From JAUIAI01 sp963732405 (lineage in GTDB: Bacteria > Pseudomonadota > Gammaproteobacteria > Burkholderiales > Burkholderiaceae_E), in the NCBI GenBank assembly GCA_963732405.1, contig CAVSZG010000001.1, positions 2,790,001 to 2,854,000 on the forward strand: 64,000 nucleotides of DNA, in the 5' to 3' direction. The notes under the pieces were generated by a model. It was not told the origin of the DNA. It ran no database searches and worked only from the letters and a program-made list of their open reading frames with translations. Shown here piece after piece: positions 52,668 to 63,951 of the stretch. The position numbers were made by a program, and so were the translations under genes. Each line of letters opens with the position of its first letter. Positions within the stretch are counted from its first letter, which is position 1.

Positions 52668-54980
52668 TCAGACCGTCGCCGCCTGCGCCGCCGTCAGGGC
52701 GGTCATGTTGACCACCCGCCGCACCGACGACGAGGGCGTGAGGATGTGCGCAGGGGCACTGCCGCCCAGCAGGATCGGACCAATCGTCACCCCGTTGCCC
52801 CCGGTTACCTTGAGCACGTTAAACAGGATGTTGGCGGCGTCCAGGTTCGGGAGGATCAATACATTGGCGTTGCCCTCCAGCGTTGGATCGGGCACCAGGG
52901 CATGGCGGCCCGGGCCCATCAGCGCCACATCACCGTGCAATTCACCGTCGGCCGGAATATCGGGCCAACGCGCCACGAACAGGTCACGCGCCTGGCGCAT
53001 CTTCAGCGCACTTGGTCGTTTGCTGCTGCCAAACATCGAATGCGACAGGAAGGCCACCCGGGGCTCCACCCCGAATCGGGCCACTGCCTCGACTGCGAGT
53101 CCGGCGATCTCGGCCAGTTGCGCCGCACCCGGATCGTCATTGACAAAGGTATCGGCAATGAACAGCGTATGACGCTCGAGCAGCACGGCATTCATGGTTG
53201 CCCATCCATCGGTGGCGTCGCGAAGTCCGATCACCTCCTGGACTATTTCCAGATGTCGGTCGAAGCGGCCCACCAGACCGCAGAGCATGCCTTCGGCGTC
53301 ACCCAGGTGAACCATCAGCGCGGCCACCGTGGTGCTCGAGCGGCGCATCGCGGCCTTGGCCATTTCGGGCGTAATGCCGTTGCGCGCACCCATCCGGTAA
53401 TAGGCTTCCCAGTAGCGGCGAAAACGTTGATCGTCGGCCGGGTCGACGATCTCGAAGTCGCGTCCGGCCACCAGGTGCAGATTGGCGCGGGCGATACGCG
53501 ACTCGATCACCGCCGGTCGTCCGATCAGGATCGGCCTGGCCAGCCCTTCGTCGACCACGATGCGCACCGCTCGTAATACCCGCTCATGCTCGCCCTCGGC
53601 ATAGACCACCCGCGCTGATTCGGCAGTGGCCGCGGCAAACACTGGTCGCATCACCATGCCGGTCTGGTAGACGAAGCGGGTGAGTGATTGGCGGTAGGCG
53701 GCCAGATCCTGGATCGGCCGGGTGGCCACGCCACTGTCGGCCGCGGCCTTGGCCACCGCGGGTGCGATGCGCAGAATCAGTCGCGAATCGAAGGGTTTGG
53801 GAATCAGGTAATCGGGACCGAAACGCAGTTCGTCACCCGCATAGGCAGCGGCCACTTCATCGCTGATCTCGGCCTTGGCCAGGGCGGCAATCTCCCGCAC
53901 GCAGGCCAGCTTCATTTCCTCGGTAATGCGCGAGGCGCCGCAATCGAGCGCGCCGCGAAAAATATACGGAAAGCACAGCACATTGTTGACCTGGTTCGGA
54001 TAGTCCGAACGCCCGGTGGCAATGATGCAGTCCGGTCTGACTTCCCGGGCCAGTTCGGGGCGGATTTCCGGTTCCGGGTTGGCCAGCGCGAGGATGATGG
54101 GTTTGACCGACATGGTCTTGACCATCGCCTGGGTCAGCACGCCGGCTGCCGAACAGCCCAGAAACACATCGCAGCCGACCATCACGTCGGCCAGCGTGCG
54201 CGCGTTAGTCTGTTGGCAATAACGTTGTTTGCTCGGGTCGAGCCGGCCCTCGAGAGCATCCTCGCGTTGATCCTGCACCACGCCGCGTGAATCAACCACG
54301 AAAATGTTCTCGCGTGCCACGCCCAGCCCGATCATCACATCCAGACAGGCAATGGCCGCTGCGCCCGCGCCCGAGGCCACCAGCTTGATCGCGCCGATGT
54401 CCTTGCCCACCAGTTCGAGGCCGTTGATCAGTGCAGCGCCCGAGATGATGGCCGTGCCATGCTGGTCATCATGGAACACCGGAATCTTCATGCGCTCCTT
54501 GAGCGCCTTCTCGATATGGAAGCACTCGGGGGCCTTGATATCTTCGAGGTTGATGCCACCCAGGGTGGGCTCGAGCGCCGCAATAATCTCGATGAGCTTG
54601 TCGGGGTCGGTCTCGGCCAGTTCGATGTCGAACACATCGATGCCCGCGAACTTTTTGAACAGGCATCCCTTGCCTTCCATGACCGGCTTGGCCGCGAGCG
54701 GTCCGATATTGCCCAGCCCCAGCACCGCCGTGCCATTGGTGATCACTCCGACCAGATTGGCGCGCGACGTGAACTCGGCAGCCAGGGACGGATCGGCCTC
54801 GATGGCCAGGCAGGGATAGGCCACGCCGGGCGAGTAGGCCAGCGAGAGGTCACGCTGGTTGGATAAGGGCTTGGTCGGCGTGACCGAGATCTTGCCGCGC
54901 GAGGGTGCCCGGTGGTAGTCGAAGGCGGCGTCGCGCAGGATCTGTTCGGCGGCTGACAGCGGTGCGTTGAATTTTTCCAT
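52668..54980 (-). CDS. maeB: NADP-malic enzyme with phosphotransacetylase-like domain
   Basis: 770 residues, the normal length of MaeB. The N-terminal malic enzyme (about 1-430) shows SLAYSPGVAYPCLAIEADP, GNIGPLAAKPVMEGKGCLFK and IPVFHDDQHGTAI; the NAD(P)-binding part has LVASGAGAAAIACLDVM. The C-terminal PTA-like domain (about 445-770, from RPVFAAATAESARVVYAEG to NVLILPNLDAANILFNVLK) is regulatory in the family and not an active acetyltransferase. It decarboxylates malate to pyruvate, making NADPH. It lies 87 bases downstream of glxR on the same strand and may share its transcript. Confidence 0.95.
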   Translation of the reverse strand: MEKFNAPLSAAEQILRDAAFDYHRAPSRGKISVTPTKPLSNQRDLSLAYSPGVAYPCLAIEADPSLAAEFTSRANLVGVITNGTAVLGLGNIGPLAAKPVMEGKGCLFKKFAGIDVFDIELAETDPDKLIEIIAALEPTLGGINLEDIKAPECFHIEKALKERMKIPVFHDDQHGTAIISGAALINGLELVGKDIGAIKLVASGAGAAAIACLDVMIGLGVARENIFVVDSRGVVQDQREDALEGRLDPSKQRYCQQTNARTLADVMVGCDVFLGCSAAGVLTQAMVKTMSVKPIILALANPEPEIRPELAREVRPDCIIATGRSDYPNQVNNVLCFPYIFRGALDCGASRITEEMKLACVREIAALAKAEISDEVAAAYAGDELRFGPDYLIPKPFDSRLILRIAPAVAKAAADSGVATRPIQDLAAYRQSLTRFVYQTGMVMRPVFAAATAESARVVYAEGEHERVLRAVRIVVDEGLARPILIGRPAVIESRIARANLHLVAGRDFEIVDPADDQRFRRYWEAYYRMGARNGITPEMAKAAMRRSSTTVAALMVHLGDAEGMLCGLVGRFDRHLEIVQEVIGLRDATDGWATMNAVLLERHTLFIADTFVNDDPGAAQLAEIAGLAVEAVARFGVEPRVAFLSHSMFGSSKRPSALKMRQARDLFVARWPDIPADGELHGDVALMGPGRHALVPDPTLEGNANVLILPNLDAANILFNVLKVTGGNGVTIGPILLGGSAPAHILTPSSSVRRVVNMTALTAAQAATV

Positions 54981-55067
54981 GAGTGTCTCCCTGGTCTGCC
55001 TGCTCGCAGGCTTGTTCGATGATGCCGTTGCGCCAGCCAGGCAGACCGCGCCCGCCCCGATATCGGA

Positions 55068-55973
55068 TCAGTCGGCCGCCTGGCCGATCTCGACGTTTGC
55101 CAGCCGCTCCAGCGCACGCACCATCGCCGAGTGATCCCAGGCCTTGCCGCCCTGGGCGGCGCAGGCGTTGAACAACTCCTGGGCGGTGGCCGTGTTCGGT
55201 AACGATACACCCAGGGCGCGTGCGCTGCCCAGCGCCAGGTTCAGATCCTTCTGATGCAGTTCGATCCGGAAACCCGGCTCGAAGCGCCGCGTGACCATGC
55301 GCTCGCCATGCACCTCGAGAATTTTTGATGAGGCAAAACCACCCATCAGGGCCTGGCGCACGCGCGCCGGATCAGCCCCGGCCTTGGCCGCGAACACCAG
55401 GGCCTCGGCCACGGCCTCGATGTTCAACGCGACGACGATCTGATTGGCCACCTTCGCGGTCTGGCCATCGCCATTGCCGCCCACCAGCGTGATGTTCTTG
55501 CCCATCAGTTCGAACAAGGGCCTGATCCGCTCGAACACCGCCTCGTCGCCACCAACCATGATCGACAGCGTGGCATTTTTCGCTCCCACTTCACCGCCCG
55601 AGACCGGCGCATCGAGATAGTCGCAACCCAGTGCATTGATCCGGCCCGCGAACACTTTGGTCTCGACGGGCGAGATCGAGCTCATGTCGACAACCGTCTT
55701 GCCCTTGCTCAGTCCGGCGGCCACGCCAGCGTCACCGAACAACACCTGCTCCACATGCGGCGTGTCGGGCACCATGATGAAAATGATGTCGGCCTTCTGT
55801 GCGACATCCTTCGCGCTCTGGCAGGCGATGGCCCCCGCACTGACCAGACTGTCGGGCACCTTCGAGGCGGTATTGGCAAACACCTGATGGCCCGCCTTCA
55901 ACAATTGGCCCGCCATCGGCGTGCCCATGATGCCCAGGCCAATGAAGCCCAGCTTGAGGGATGTTGTCGTCAA
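55068..55973 (-). CDS. glxR: 2-hydroxy-3-oxopropionate (tartronate semialdehyde) reductase
   Basis: 301 residues of the beta-hydroxyacid dehydrogenase family. The NAD(P) motif is GFIGLGIMGTPMAGQLLKAG, the substrate motif DAPVSGGEVGAKNATLSIMV, and the catalytic Lys sits in DGQTAKVANQIVVALN. It reduces tartronate semialdehyde, the product of Gcl, to glycerate. The gene lies 72 bases after hyi and belongs to the gcl operon. Confidence 0.94.
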   Translation of the reverse strand: MTTTSLKLGFIGLGIMGTPMAGQLLKAGHQVFANTASKVPDSLVSAGAIACQSAKDVAQKADIIFIMVPDTPHVEQVLFGDAGVAAGLSKGKTVVDMSSISPVETKVFAGRINALGCDYLDAPVSGGEVGAKNATLSIMVGGDEAVFERIRPLFELMGKNITLVGGNGDGQTAKVANQIVVALNIEAVAEALVFAAKAGADPARVRQALMGGFASSKILEVHGERMVTRRFEPGFRIELHQKDLNLALGSARALGVSLPNTATAQELFNACAAQGGKAWDHSAMVRALERLANVEIGQAAD

Positions 55974-56045
55974 CTCGTTCTCCTGTGATTCGATGAAGGA
56001 TGGGACTGCGCAGGCGGCCAGTCGGTCGGCCCTGGCCCCGGGCTT

Positions 56046-56831
56046 TCAGGCCTGGCCGCCAGCCAGTTGCCGCCAGCTCAGCCCGGCCTCGGTGGTGCTG
56101 GCCGGCTTGTATTCACAACCGATCCATCCGGTGTAGCCGATCCTATCCAGATGGGCGAACAGGAAGGGATAGTTGATCTCACCGGTGCCGGGTTCGTTCC
56201 GGCCGGGGTTGTCGGCCAGTTGCACATGGGCAATGCGCGACAGATGCCGCGCCAGCGTCGCGGCCAGCTCGCCTTCCATGCGCTGCATGTGATAGATGTC
56301 GTATTGCAGGTAGGCATTGGGCGCACCGACCTCATCAAGAATCGACAAGGCCTGTGCGCTGCCGGTCAGATAAAAGCCCGGAATGTCGAAGGTATTGATC
56401 GGTTCGATGAGCAGGCGCAAGCCCGCCTTGTCCAGTTCGGCGGCTGCATGGCGAAGGTTGTCCACCACCGTGCGGCGTAGTTCGGCGGCCGGCACGCCGG
56501 CCGGGGCCTTGCCAAGCAGGCAGTTCAGTTGCGCGACGCCCAGGGTTTGCGCGTAATCGATGGCGCAGCCCACCCGCTCGCGGAACTCGCCCACCCGATC
56601 GGGCAGGCAGGCGATACCGCGCTCGCCCGCGGCCCAGTCACCCGCGGGCAGGTTGTGCAACACCAGGGTGAGACCGCTGGCCCGCAGGCGTTCGCTGATC
56701 TGCTGGGCCGGGAAGTCGTAGGGAAACAGAAACTCCACCGCCTCGAAGCCGTCGCGCGCGGCAGCATCGAATCGATCCAGAAACGGCCGATCGGTGTACA
56801 ACATGGTGAGGTTGGCGGCAAATCTGGGCAT
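56046..56831 (-). CDS. hyi: Hydroxypyruvate isomerase
   Basis: 261-residue TIM-barrel of the Hyi/OtnI family: PRFAANLTMLYTDRPFLDRF at the start, LLIEPINTFDIPGFYL with the metal-binding Glu, and VQLADNPGRNEPGTGEINYP. It interconverts hydroxypyruvate and tartronate semialdehyde. It starts 12 bases after gcl ends and precedes glxR, the order known from glyoxylate operons. Confidence 0.94.
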   Translation of the reverse strand: MPRFAANLTMLYTDRPFLDRFDAAARDGFEAVEFLFPYDFPAQQISERLRASGLTLVLHNLPAGDWAAGERGIACLPDRVGEFRERVGCAIDYAQTLGVAQLNCLLGKAPAGVPAAELRRTVVDNLRHAAAELDKAGLRLLIEPINTFDIPGFYLTGSAQALSILDEVGAPNAYLQYDIYHMQRMEGELAATLARHLSRIAHVQLADNPGRNEPGTGEINYPFLFAHLDRIGYTGWIGCEYKPASTTEAGLSWRQLAGGQA

Positions 56832-56843
56832 GACGGGCTCCGG

Positions 56844-58640
<1,797 letters not shown>

Positions 58641-58762
58641 GTCTGTCTCCCGGTTTCAATGGCGCCATCTTGTTCGCCAGCCTCCGGCTTGAGAATCCCA
58701 GAGCCGGCATAAGCACTATTCCGCCAACGACATACCGGGCCACAGCCGGCTAGAATCGGCAG

Positions 58763-59671
58763 ATGGACCGTGTCGATTCCGTGCAGTTGTTCATCCGGGT
58801 GGTGGAGACCGGCAGTTTCAGCAAGGCGGCCGCCGAACTGGGCGTGACCCAGCCCACCGCCACCAAGGCGATCGCGGCCACCGAAGCCCGCCTGGGGGTG
58901 CGCCTGCTGCACCGCTCCACCCGGGGCGTTGCCACCACCGAAATCGGCATGCTCTACTACGACAAGTGCAAGCTCGTGGAGCGTGCGCTCGATGAGGCCG
59001 AGCATATTGCCGCGCATGGCCAGGGCAGCGTGCGGGGCCAGTTGCGCATCAGCACCTCGGTGGCCTTCGGCCGGCGCATCCTGGTGCCCATCGTGCTGCG
59101 CTACATGCGGGCCAACCCTGAAGTCAAGGTCGACATCAGTTTCGACGATCGGTATGTCGACATGGTCGAGCAAGGGGTCGATCTGGCGATCCGCCTGGGC
59201 CAGATGGCCGACTCCGCCCTGGGTGCCCGTTATCTGGGCAGCAATCCCTGGGTGATGGTGGCCTCGGCCGGTTATCTGGGCAGCCAGGGCGAACCGGTCG
59301 CCGTGGCCGACCTGGCGCGCCATGCCTGCCTGGTCTACAGCAGCGTCCAGGGAGACGACCGTTGGCGCATGACGCCACCCGATGGCCGACCGGTTTCGGT
59401 ACCGGTCAGCGGTCCGCTGCGCTCGAACAACCTCACTACCGTGATGTCAGCCGCCTGCCAGGGCATGGGCCTGGCGATCCTGCCCTGGTATGTGGCTCGT
59501 GAGGCGATCGCCGGCGCCCAGGTGCAGGTCGTGATGGCCGACCATGGCCTGCCCGTCCAGGAGATGCATGCCGTGTTTCCCTCGCCCAAGCTGGTGCCAC
59601 CGAAGGTGACCGACTTCATCGACTATTTGAAGCTGGGCCTGGCGGGCGACTGGTGGCTGCGCGAACCCTGA
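58763..59671 (+). CDS. LysR-family regulator, probably of the gcl operon
   Basis: 302 residues: winged helix (LFIRVVETGSFSKAAAELGV, TQPTATKAIAATEARLGV) and effector domain (GQLRISTSVAFGRRILVPI, VDLAIRLGQMADSALGARYL). The helix is of the class that often controls adjacent metabolic genes. Divergent from gcl; control of gcl is inferred from that. There is a plausible start at ATG 58763, and the following gene is convergent. Confidence 0.92.
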   Translation: MDRVDSVQLFIRVVETGSFSKAAAELGVTQPTATKAIAATEARLGVRLLHRSTRGVATTEIGMLYYDKCKLVERALDEAEHIAAHGQGSVRGQLRISTSVAFGRRILVPIVLRYMRANPEVKVDISFDDRYVDMVEQGVDLAIRLGQMADSALGARYLGSNPWVMVASAGYLGSQGEPVAVADLARHACLVYSSVQGDDRWRMTPPDGRPVSVPVSGPLRSNNLTTVMSAACQGMGLAILPWYVAREAIAGAQVQVVMADHGLPVQEMHAVFPSPKLVPPKVTDFIDYLKLGLAGDWWLREP

Positions 59672-59722
59672 GGCGCTGCGGGTGGCGCTATCGCTCGGCG
59701 CTTGAATACGATGATTGTCGTG

Positions 59723-60100
59723 TCAGCTTGTGCCGCCGCAGTACGCTTCGATCCGGTAGCCGTCCGGATCGACGACAAAAGCTGCATAGTAGTCGGGCCC
59801 GTAGTCTGCGCGCACGCCCGGCTGTCCGTTGTCCTTTCCCCCATTCGCCAATGCAGCCGCGTGAAACGCGTCGACGCTGGCACGCGTCGGCGCAGCGAAG
59901 CAGAAATGCAATCCGGACTTCGAATCGGCCGGCACAGGATGCTGAGCTGCGCCGATCCAGAATCCGACGCGGCCATCGCCGTACCCAAGGGATGATTCGT
60001 CGCCGTACAGCCGAGCGTATCCCAGATTAGTCAGTACGGCATCGTAGAAGATGCCGGCTCGCAAGAGGTCGCTTGCACCGATCGAAACATGGTCGAGCAT
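59723..60100 (-). CDS. VOC-family (glyoxalase-like) protein
   Basis: 125 residues, single VOC domain: MLDHVSIGASDLLRAGIFYD, FWIGAAQHPVPADSKSGLHF and FVVDPDGYRIEAYCGG. Typical of the small uncharacterised subgroup whose substrate is unknown. ATG 60100 starts exactly at the conserved fold; the longer frame would include the promoter region. Divergent from the AraC gene, which may regulate it. Confidence 0.87.
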   Translation of the reverse strand: MLDHVSIGASDLLRAGIFYDAVLTNLGYARLYGDESSLGYGDGRVGFWIGAAQHPVPADSKSGLHFCFAAPTRASVDAFHAAALANGGKDNGQPGVRADYGPDYYAAFVVDPDGYRIEAYCGGTS

Positions 60101-60195
60101 TTCAGTCCCCACGGTCGTCTGGCCTGATGGCCTGGAGATGTCAGCATGATCGATTGGCCAGTGTTCGTCTTGGGGAAAATTGCTATGCTTGGCCC

Positions 60196-61041
60196 ATGTC
60201 GATACATCACGAACTGCGCGAGCCCCGCGTACGCGCCATCGCTTCCGGCGAAGGCTGGCAGGCGATCGACTATGTCTGCGAGGCAGGCCCGGGCGATCGA
60301 TCGTTCGAGGAACGCCATGAGGGCGTGACACTCGCGGTGGTACTGTCGGGTTCGTTCGACTATTGCACCCATGCCGGCAACAGCCTGATGCATCCAGGCG
60401 CGGTCCTGCTCGGTGCGGCTGGCCGATGTTACCAATGCGCCCACGAGCATGGGCGTGGTGATCGTTGCGTCGCCTTCACGTTTCGTCCCGACTATTTTAA
60501 TGAGATTGCGGCCGATGCGACGGGCGACGCACAGTTCGAGTTCCCAATGCCGTCGCTACCTGCTTCGATCGGCCTCGCTCCGCTCGCCTCACGCATGGAA
60601 GCGATGATCGATGCGACGGCCCTTGCAACCGAGGAATCAGCCATCCGGTTGGCTCACGCGGCGTCGAGAATCGCAGCTGGTGCGCAAGTCGCGGTTGCCA
60701 GGACGACGGTCCGTGATGAACGGCGCGTCATGGGCGCAATTCGATTCATCGAGGAGCACTCGAATGAGCCCCTCGATCTCGATCGCCTGGCCGCCATTGC
60801 CGGCATCAGCAAGTTCCACTTCCTTCGGTCCTTCGCTCGCGTGGTCGGACTCACGCCATATCGTTATCTCCTGCTGACGCGTTTGCGTCGGGCCGGTGCT
60901 GCGATCGCGGCGACCGATCGGCCGATCGCGTCGATTGCCTTTGATGCCGGCTTTGGAGACCTCTCGACATTCAATGCGCATTTTCGTGCCACGATGGATA
61001 TGACACCCGGCGACTGGCGTCGTTCGAAAGGCGCGGCCTGA
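60196..61041 (+). CDS. AraC-family transcription regulator
   Basis: 281 residues: an N-terminal cupin-like sensing domain (GVTLAVVLSGSFDYCTHAGN) and a C-terminal AraC DNA-binding domain with two helix-turn-helix motifs (LDRLAAIAGISKFHFLRSFA, ASIAFDAGFGDLSTFNAHF). It lies 95 bases from the divergent VOC gene, and probably regulates it. ATG 60196 is the only start close to the conserved domain. Confidence 0.92.
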   Translation: MSIHHELREPRVRAIASGEGWQAIDYVCEAGPGDRSFEERHEGVTLAVVLSGSFDYCTHAGNSLMHPGAVLLGAAGRCYQCAHEHGRGDRCVAFTFRPDYFNEIAADATGDAQFEFPMPSLPASIGLAPLASRMEAMIDATALATEESAIRLAHAASRIAAGAQVAVARTTVRDERRVMGAIRFIEEHSNEPLDLDRLAAIAGISKFHFLRSFARVVGLTPYRYLLLTRLRRAGAAIAATDRPIASIAFDAGFGDLSTFNAHFRATMDMTPGDWRRSKGAA

Positions 61042-61091
61042 TGAACAGGGGCGACGATGCAGGTCGGCACGGCACCGGGCCGCGCCGCTGA

Positions 61092-62759
61092 TCAGCCCGC
61101 TTGCAGCCGGAACACCGAGACCGCCTGAACGAGATCACCGGCCTGTCGGCGCAGATTCTCGGCGGCAGCGGTCGACTCCTCGACCATCGCGGCATTTTGC
61201 TGGGTATTCTTGTCCATCTGCATGACTGCATCGCCAACCTGCTGAACGCCCGTGCTCTGTTCCTGGCTGGCTGCCGTGATCTCGCTCACGATATCGCTGA
61301 CCCGGCGGATCGAACCGACGATCTCTTCCATCGTGCCTCCCGCCTGGTTGACCAGTTCGGTGCCCTGGGCGACGCGCTGTTCACTGTCGGAGATCAGCCG
61401 TTTGATTTCCTTGGCCGCCTCGGCCGATCGGTGGGCAAGCGTGCGCACCTCGCCGGCGACTACCGCGAAACCGCGACCCTGTTCACCGGCGCGAGCGGCC
61501 TCGACGGCTGCATTGAGCGCCAGAATATTGGTTTGAAACGCAATGCCATCGATGACCGTGATGATGTCGGTCACCTTCCGCGAGGATTCATCGATACCCC
61601 GCATGGTCTGCACGACATTATTGACGATCTGTCCGCCTTCGCTGGCAATCGAGGAGGCACGCTGGGCCAGTTCATTGGCCTGCCGGGCATTGCTCGCATT
61701 GTCGCGTACCGTGTTGCCCAATCCGTCCATGGTGGCCGCTGTCTGTTGCAGGGCGCCGGCCTGCGATTCGGTGCGATGGGATAGATCCTGGCTGCTGGCC
61801 GCGATCTGCGCGCTTGCGGTGGCCACTGACTCGGCATTCAGGCGCACGGCGCGAAAGATCTCGGCCAACTGGGCGCGCATCGATATCAAACCGCCCAAGA
61901 CGCTGTCGGCGGGCAGATCATTGCGCTGCTTCGTGCCGGACAGATCGCCGGCAGACAGGTCCTTGACCAGACTGACCACCTCGTCGGGTGAACCGCCCAG
62001 TCGGGCATTGATCCACCACCATTGGCGAAACGACCAGGCCGTGGCGGCGGCGACGCCCAGGCTCAACACGGCAATGGCGATCTCCCAGAACCGCTGCGCC
62101 TTGTCGGCCGCCGCCACTGCATTTGCCGTGCGAGCTTCGAGCAGGGTCAGAAACTCGTTCACCGGCTTCATGATTTTGGCCTTGAACTGGTGATAGTTGC
62201 CGTCATGCATCATCGCCAGCGCACGCGCCTGATCCGGTTCGCCGCGCACAGTGAAGCCACCCTGCCGATCGGCATACAGGCCCTTGACCAGGTGCATGGC
62301 GATGGTCTCGGTGTTCACGAGATCGTCCGAATTGTCCTGCGCCTCCTTGAGCTTGGCCAGTTCGTTGTCCTGAAAGCCGGCACGCTTCATCAGGTCGAGC
62401 AAGGGGACGGCCTCGGCCGAGCCCGCGGCCGGGTTGATGTCGGCGGCCCGGAAATCCCAGTAGATCCGGTGATAGTCGGCCGGTCGTGGCTTTCTGCCAT
62501 TGCGGATGTCCAGTATCTCGACGTACTGCGCTTCCCATTTTTTGTCGCCCGTTGCCACATAGGTGCGGGCCAGACGGGTCAGATCGTCGGAGCTCTGGCG
62601 CAGTTCGTCGGCCAGCAGATAGCTGTTGTGTCGGGTTTCCTGGGCGGCAGTCAGTTGCTCGCTAGCTCCCAGCAAGGCGACGATGCTAAAAGCCAATAAC
62701 AGGGTGAACAGGGCGACCAGAGTGATCGGCGTTCTGAAGACTTTGAGATTGAGTCGCAT
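61092..62759 (-). CDS. Methyl-accepting chemotaxis protein
   Basis: 555 residues. Membrane helix 1 (TPITLVALFTLLLAFSIVAL), a periplasmic sensor domain of about 170 residues, membrane helix 2 (FWEIAIAVLSLGVAAATAW), a short HAMP-like linker and the signalling domain with the conserved tip IDGIAFQTNILALNAAVEAA and GRGFAVVAGEVRTLAHRSA. The sensor domain reads LTRLARTYVATGD and YHRIYWDFRAADINPA and resembles no ligand domain I can name. ATG 62759 is chosen because it begins with a normal signal-anchor. No chemotaxis genes are nearby. Confidence 0.93.
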   Translation of the reverse strand: MRLNLKVFRTPITLVALFTLLLAFSIVALLGASEQLTAAQETRHNSYLLADELRQSSDDLTRLARTYVATGDKKWEAQYVEILDIRNGRKPRPADYHRIYWDFRAADINPAAGSAEAVPLLDLMKRAGFQDNELAKLKEAQDNSDDLVNTETIAMHLVKGLYADRQGGFTVRGEPDQARALAMMHDGNYHQFKAKIMKPVNEFLTLLEARTANAVAAADKAQRFWEIAIAVLSLGVAAATAWSFRQWWWINARLGGSPDEVVSLVKDLSAGDLSGTKQRNDLPADSVLGGLISMRAQLAEIFRAVRLNAESVATASAQIAASSQDLSHRTESQAGALQQTAATMDGLGNTVRDNASNARQANELAQRASSIASEGGQIVNNVVQTMRGIDESSRKVTDIITVIDGIAFQTNILALNAAVEAARAGEQGRGFAVVAGEVRTLAHRSAEAAKEIKRLISDSEQRVAQGTELVNQAGGTMEEIVGSIRRVSDIVSEITAASQEQSTGVQQVGDAVMQMDKNTQQNAAMVEESTAAAENLRRQAGDLVQAVSVFRLQAG

Positions 62760-62923
62760 GGGTCCGGGTGCACGTGATGATTGAATTGGAAATCGGTCCG
62801 AGCCCATGAGGGGTCACTTCGTCTGGTGCCTTGCACACGGACTCGGACGCTCTCGATCTTGCCCTGATCACCGACTGCTTGTTCGGTCGGAGAGCGGCAC
62901 GAAACCCCCGCTGATTGCCGATA

Positions 62924-63949
62924 TCAACCGTTGTCTAGCGGCATGCGCTGACCCGATGCCGAGGACTGATAGACGGCTTCGACGATCTGCAGGTTGCGCA
63001 GGTAATCCTGCGCTGTGTTCTCCACCGGTCCCTCGCCGAGCAGATAGTCGACCACATGTTGTTGAAGGCGCGCGCAGGCGCCACCGGCAAACGTATCAGG
63101 CCCCCGGTCATACTCATGGTGAATGCTTGAGCCGCCATGCGGCTGCCAGTGCAGCCGACCCTCGCCGTCCAGGCGCAATACGCCAGCGCTGCCTTCCAGC
63201 CACATCTGGCCCATCGTGCGACGCAGGTCGGTGGCTTCATGCTCATTGAGGCGGTTGCCATCGAACAGGCCGGTCGCACCCGACTGGAAGTGAAAGATGA
63301 TGTAGCCGGCGTCTTCGCCGGCGATGACCGGATTGATTCTGCGCAGGCTCGCGGTCACCGCCGTGACTTCGCCCATGAGATAACGAAACGTGTCGATGAA
63401 ATGCACGGCCGTCTCGTGAACCAGAAAACGGGGCATCTGCTGGAAATAGGGTTGGCGCGCCAGATAGGCCGAATCACCCTGGCCATCGCCGGGTCGCAAT
63501 CGAAACATTACGCTGTGCAGGCGGCCCATCGCACCGGCGTCGATCAGCCGGCGTGCTTCGCGATACCAGGGGCTGAACCGGAAATTCTCATGAACGATCA
63601 GCGGAGCGCCGGCCGTCGCCATTAGCCGAGTCATCTCGCGAGCCTGTTCCAGATCGGGCGCCAGGGGTTTTTGACAGATCGTGGGCAGGCGTCGTTGTGC
63701 AGCCAGGGCAATCAGTGCCGGATGGGTGGCCGGTGGCGTGACCACGTCCAGCAGGTCGAGCGCCTCGTGGTCGAGCATTCGTTGCGCGCTGTCATGCACC
63801 GCAGCCACGCCGAACCGGTGAGCCATCGCCTGGGCCCTGGCCGGATCGGTATCGCAGACCGCGACCACTTCGGCGCCCTTGACCGATGACCAGCCCTCGA
63901 GATGAAAGTGACTGAAATAACCCGTGCCGATGAGCCCGACCCGCAGCAT
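62924..63949 (-). CDS. Gfo/Idh/MocA-family oxidoreductase
   Basis: 341 residues: N-terminal Rossmann fold with VGLIGTGYFSHFHLEGW, the QKPLAPDLEQAREM motif with the catalytic Lys of the family (ICQKP), and a C-terminal domain with HETAVHFIDTFRYLMGEV. Such enzymes oxidise or reduce sugars, inositols or related compounds with NAD(P). The substrate is unknown. It starts two bases after the stop of the gene running off the window, so they form an operon. Confidence 0.9.
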   Translation of the reverse strand: MLRVGLIGTGYFSHFHLEGWSSVKGAEVVAVCDTDPARAQAMAHRFGVAAVHDSAQRMLDHEALDLLDVVTPPATHPALIALAAQRRLPTICQKPLAPDLEQAREMTRLMATAGAPLIVHENFRFSPWYREARRLIDAGAMGRLHSVMFRLRPGDGQGDSAYLARQPYFQQMPRFLVHETAVHFIDTFRYLMGEVTAVTASLRRINPVIAGEDAGYIIFHFQSGATGLFDGNRLNEHEATDLRRTMGQMWLEGSAGVLRLDGEGRLHWQPHGGSSIHHEYDRGPDTFAGGACARLQQHVVDYLLGEGPVENTAQDYLRNLQIVEAVYQSSASGQRMPLDNG

Positions 63950-63951
63950 CG

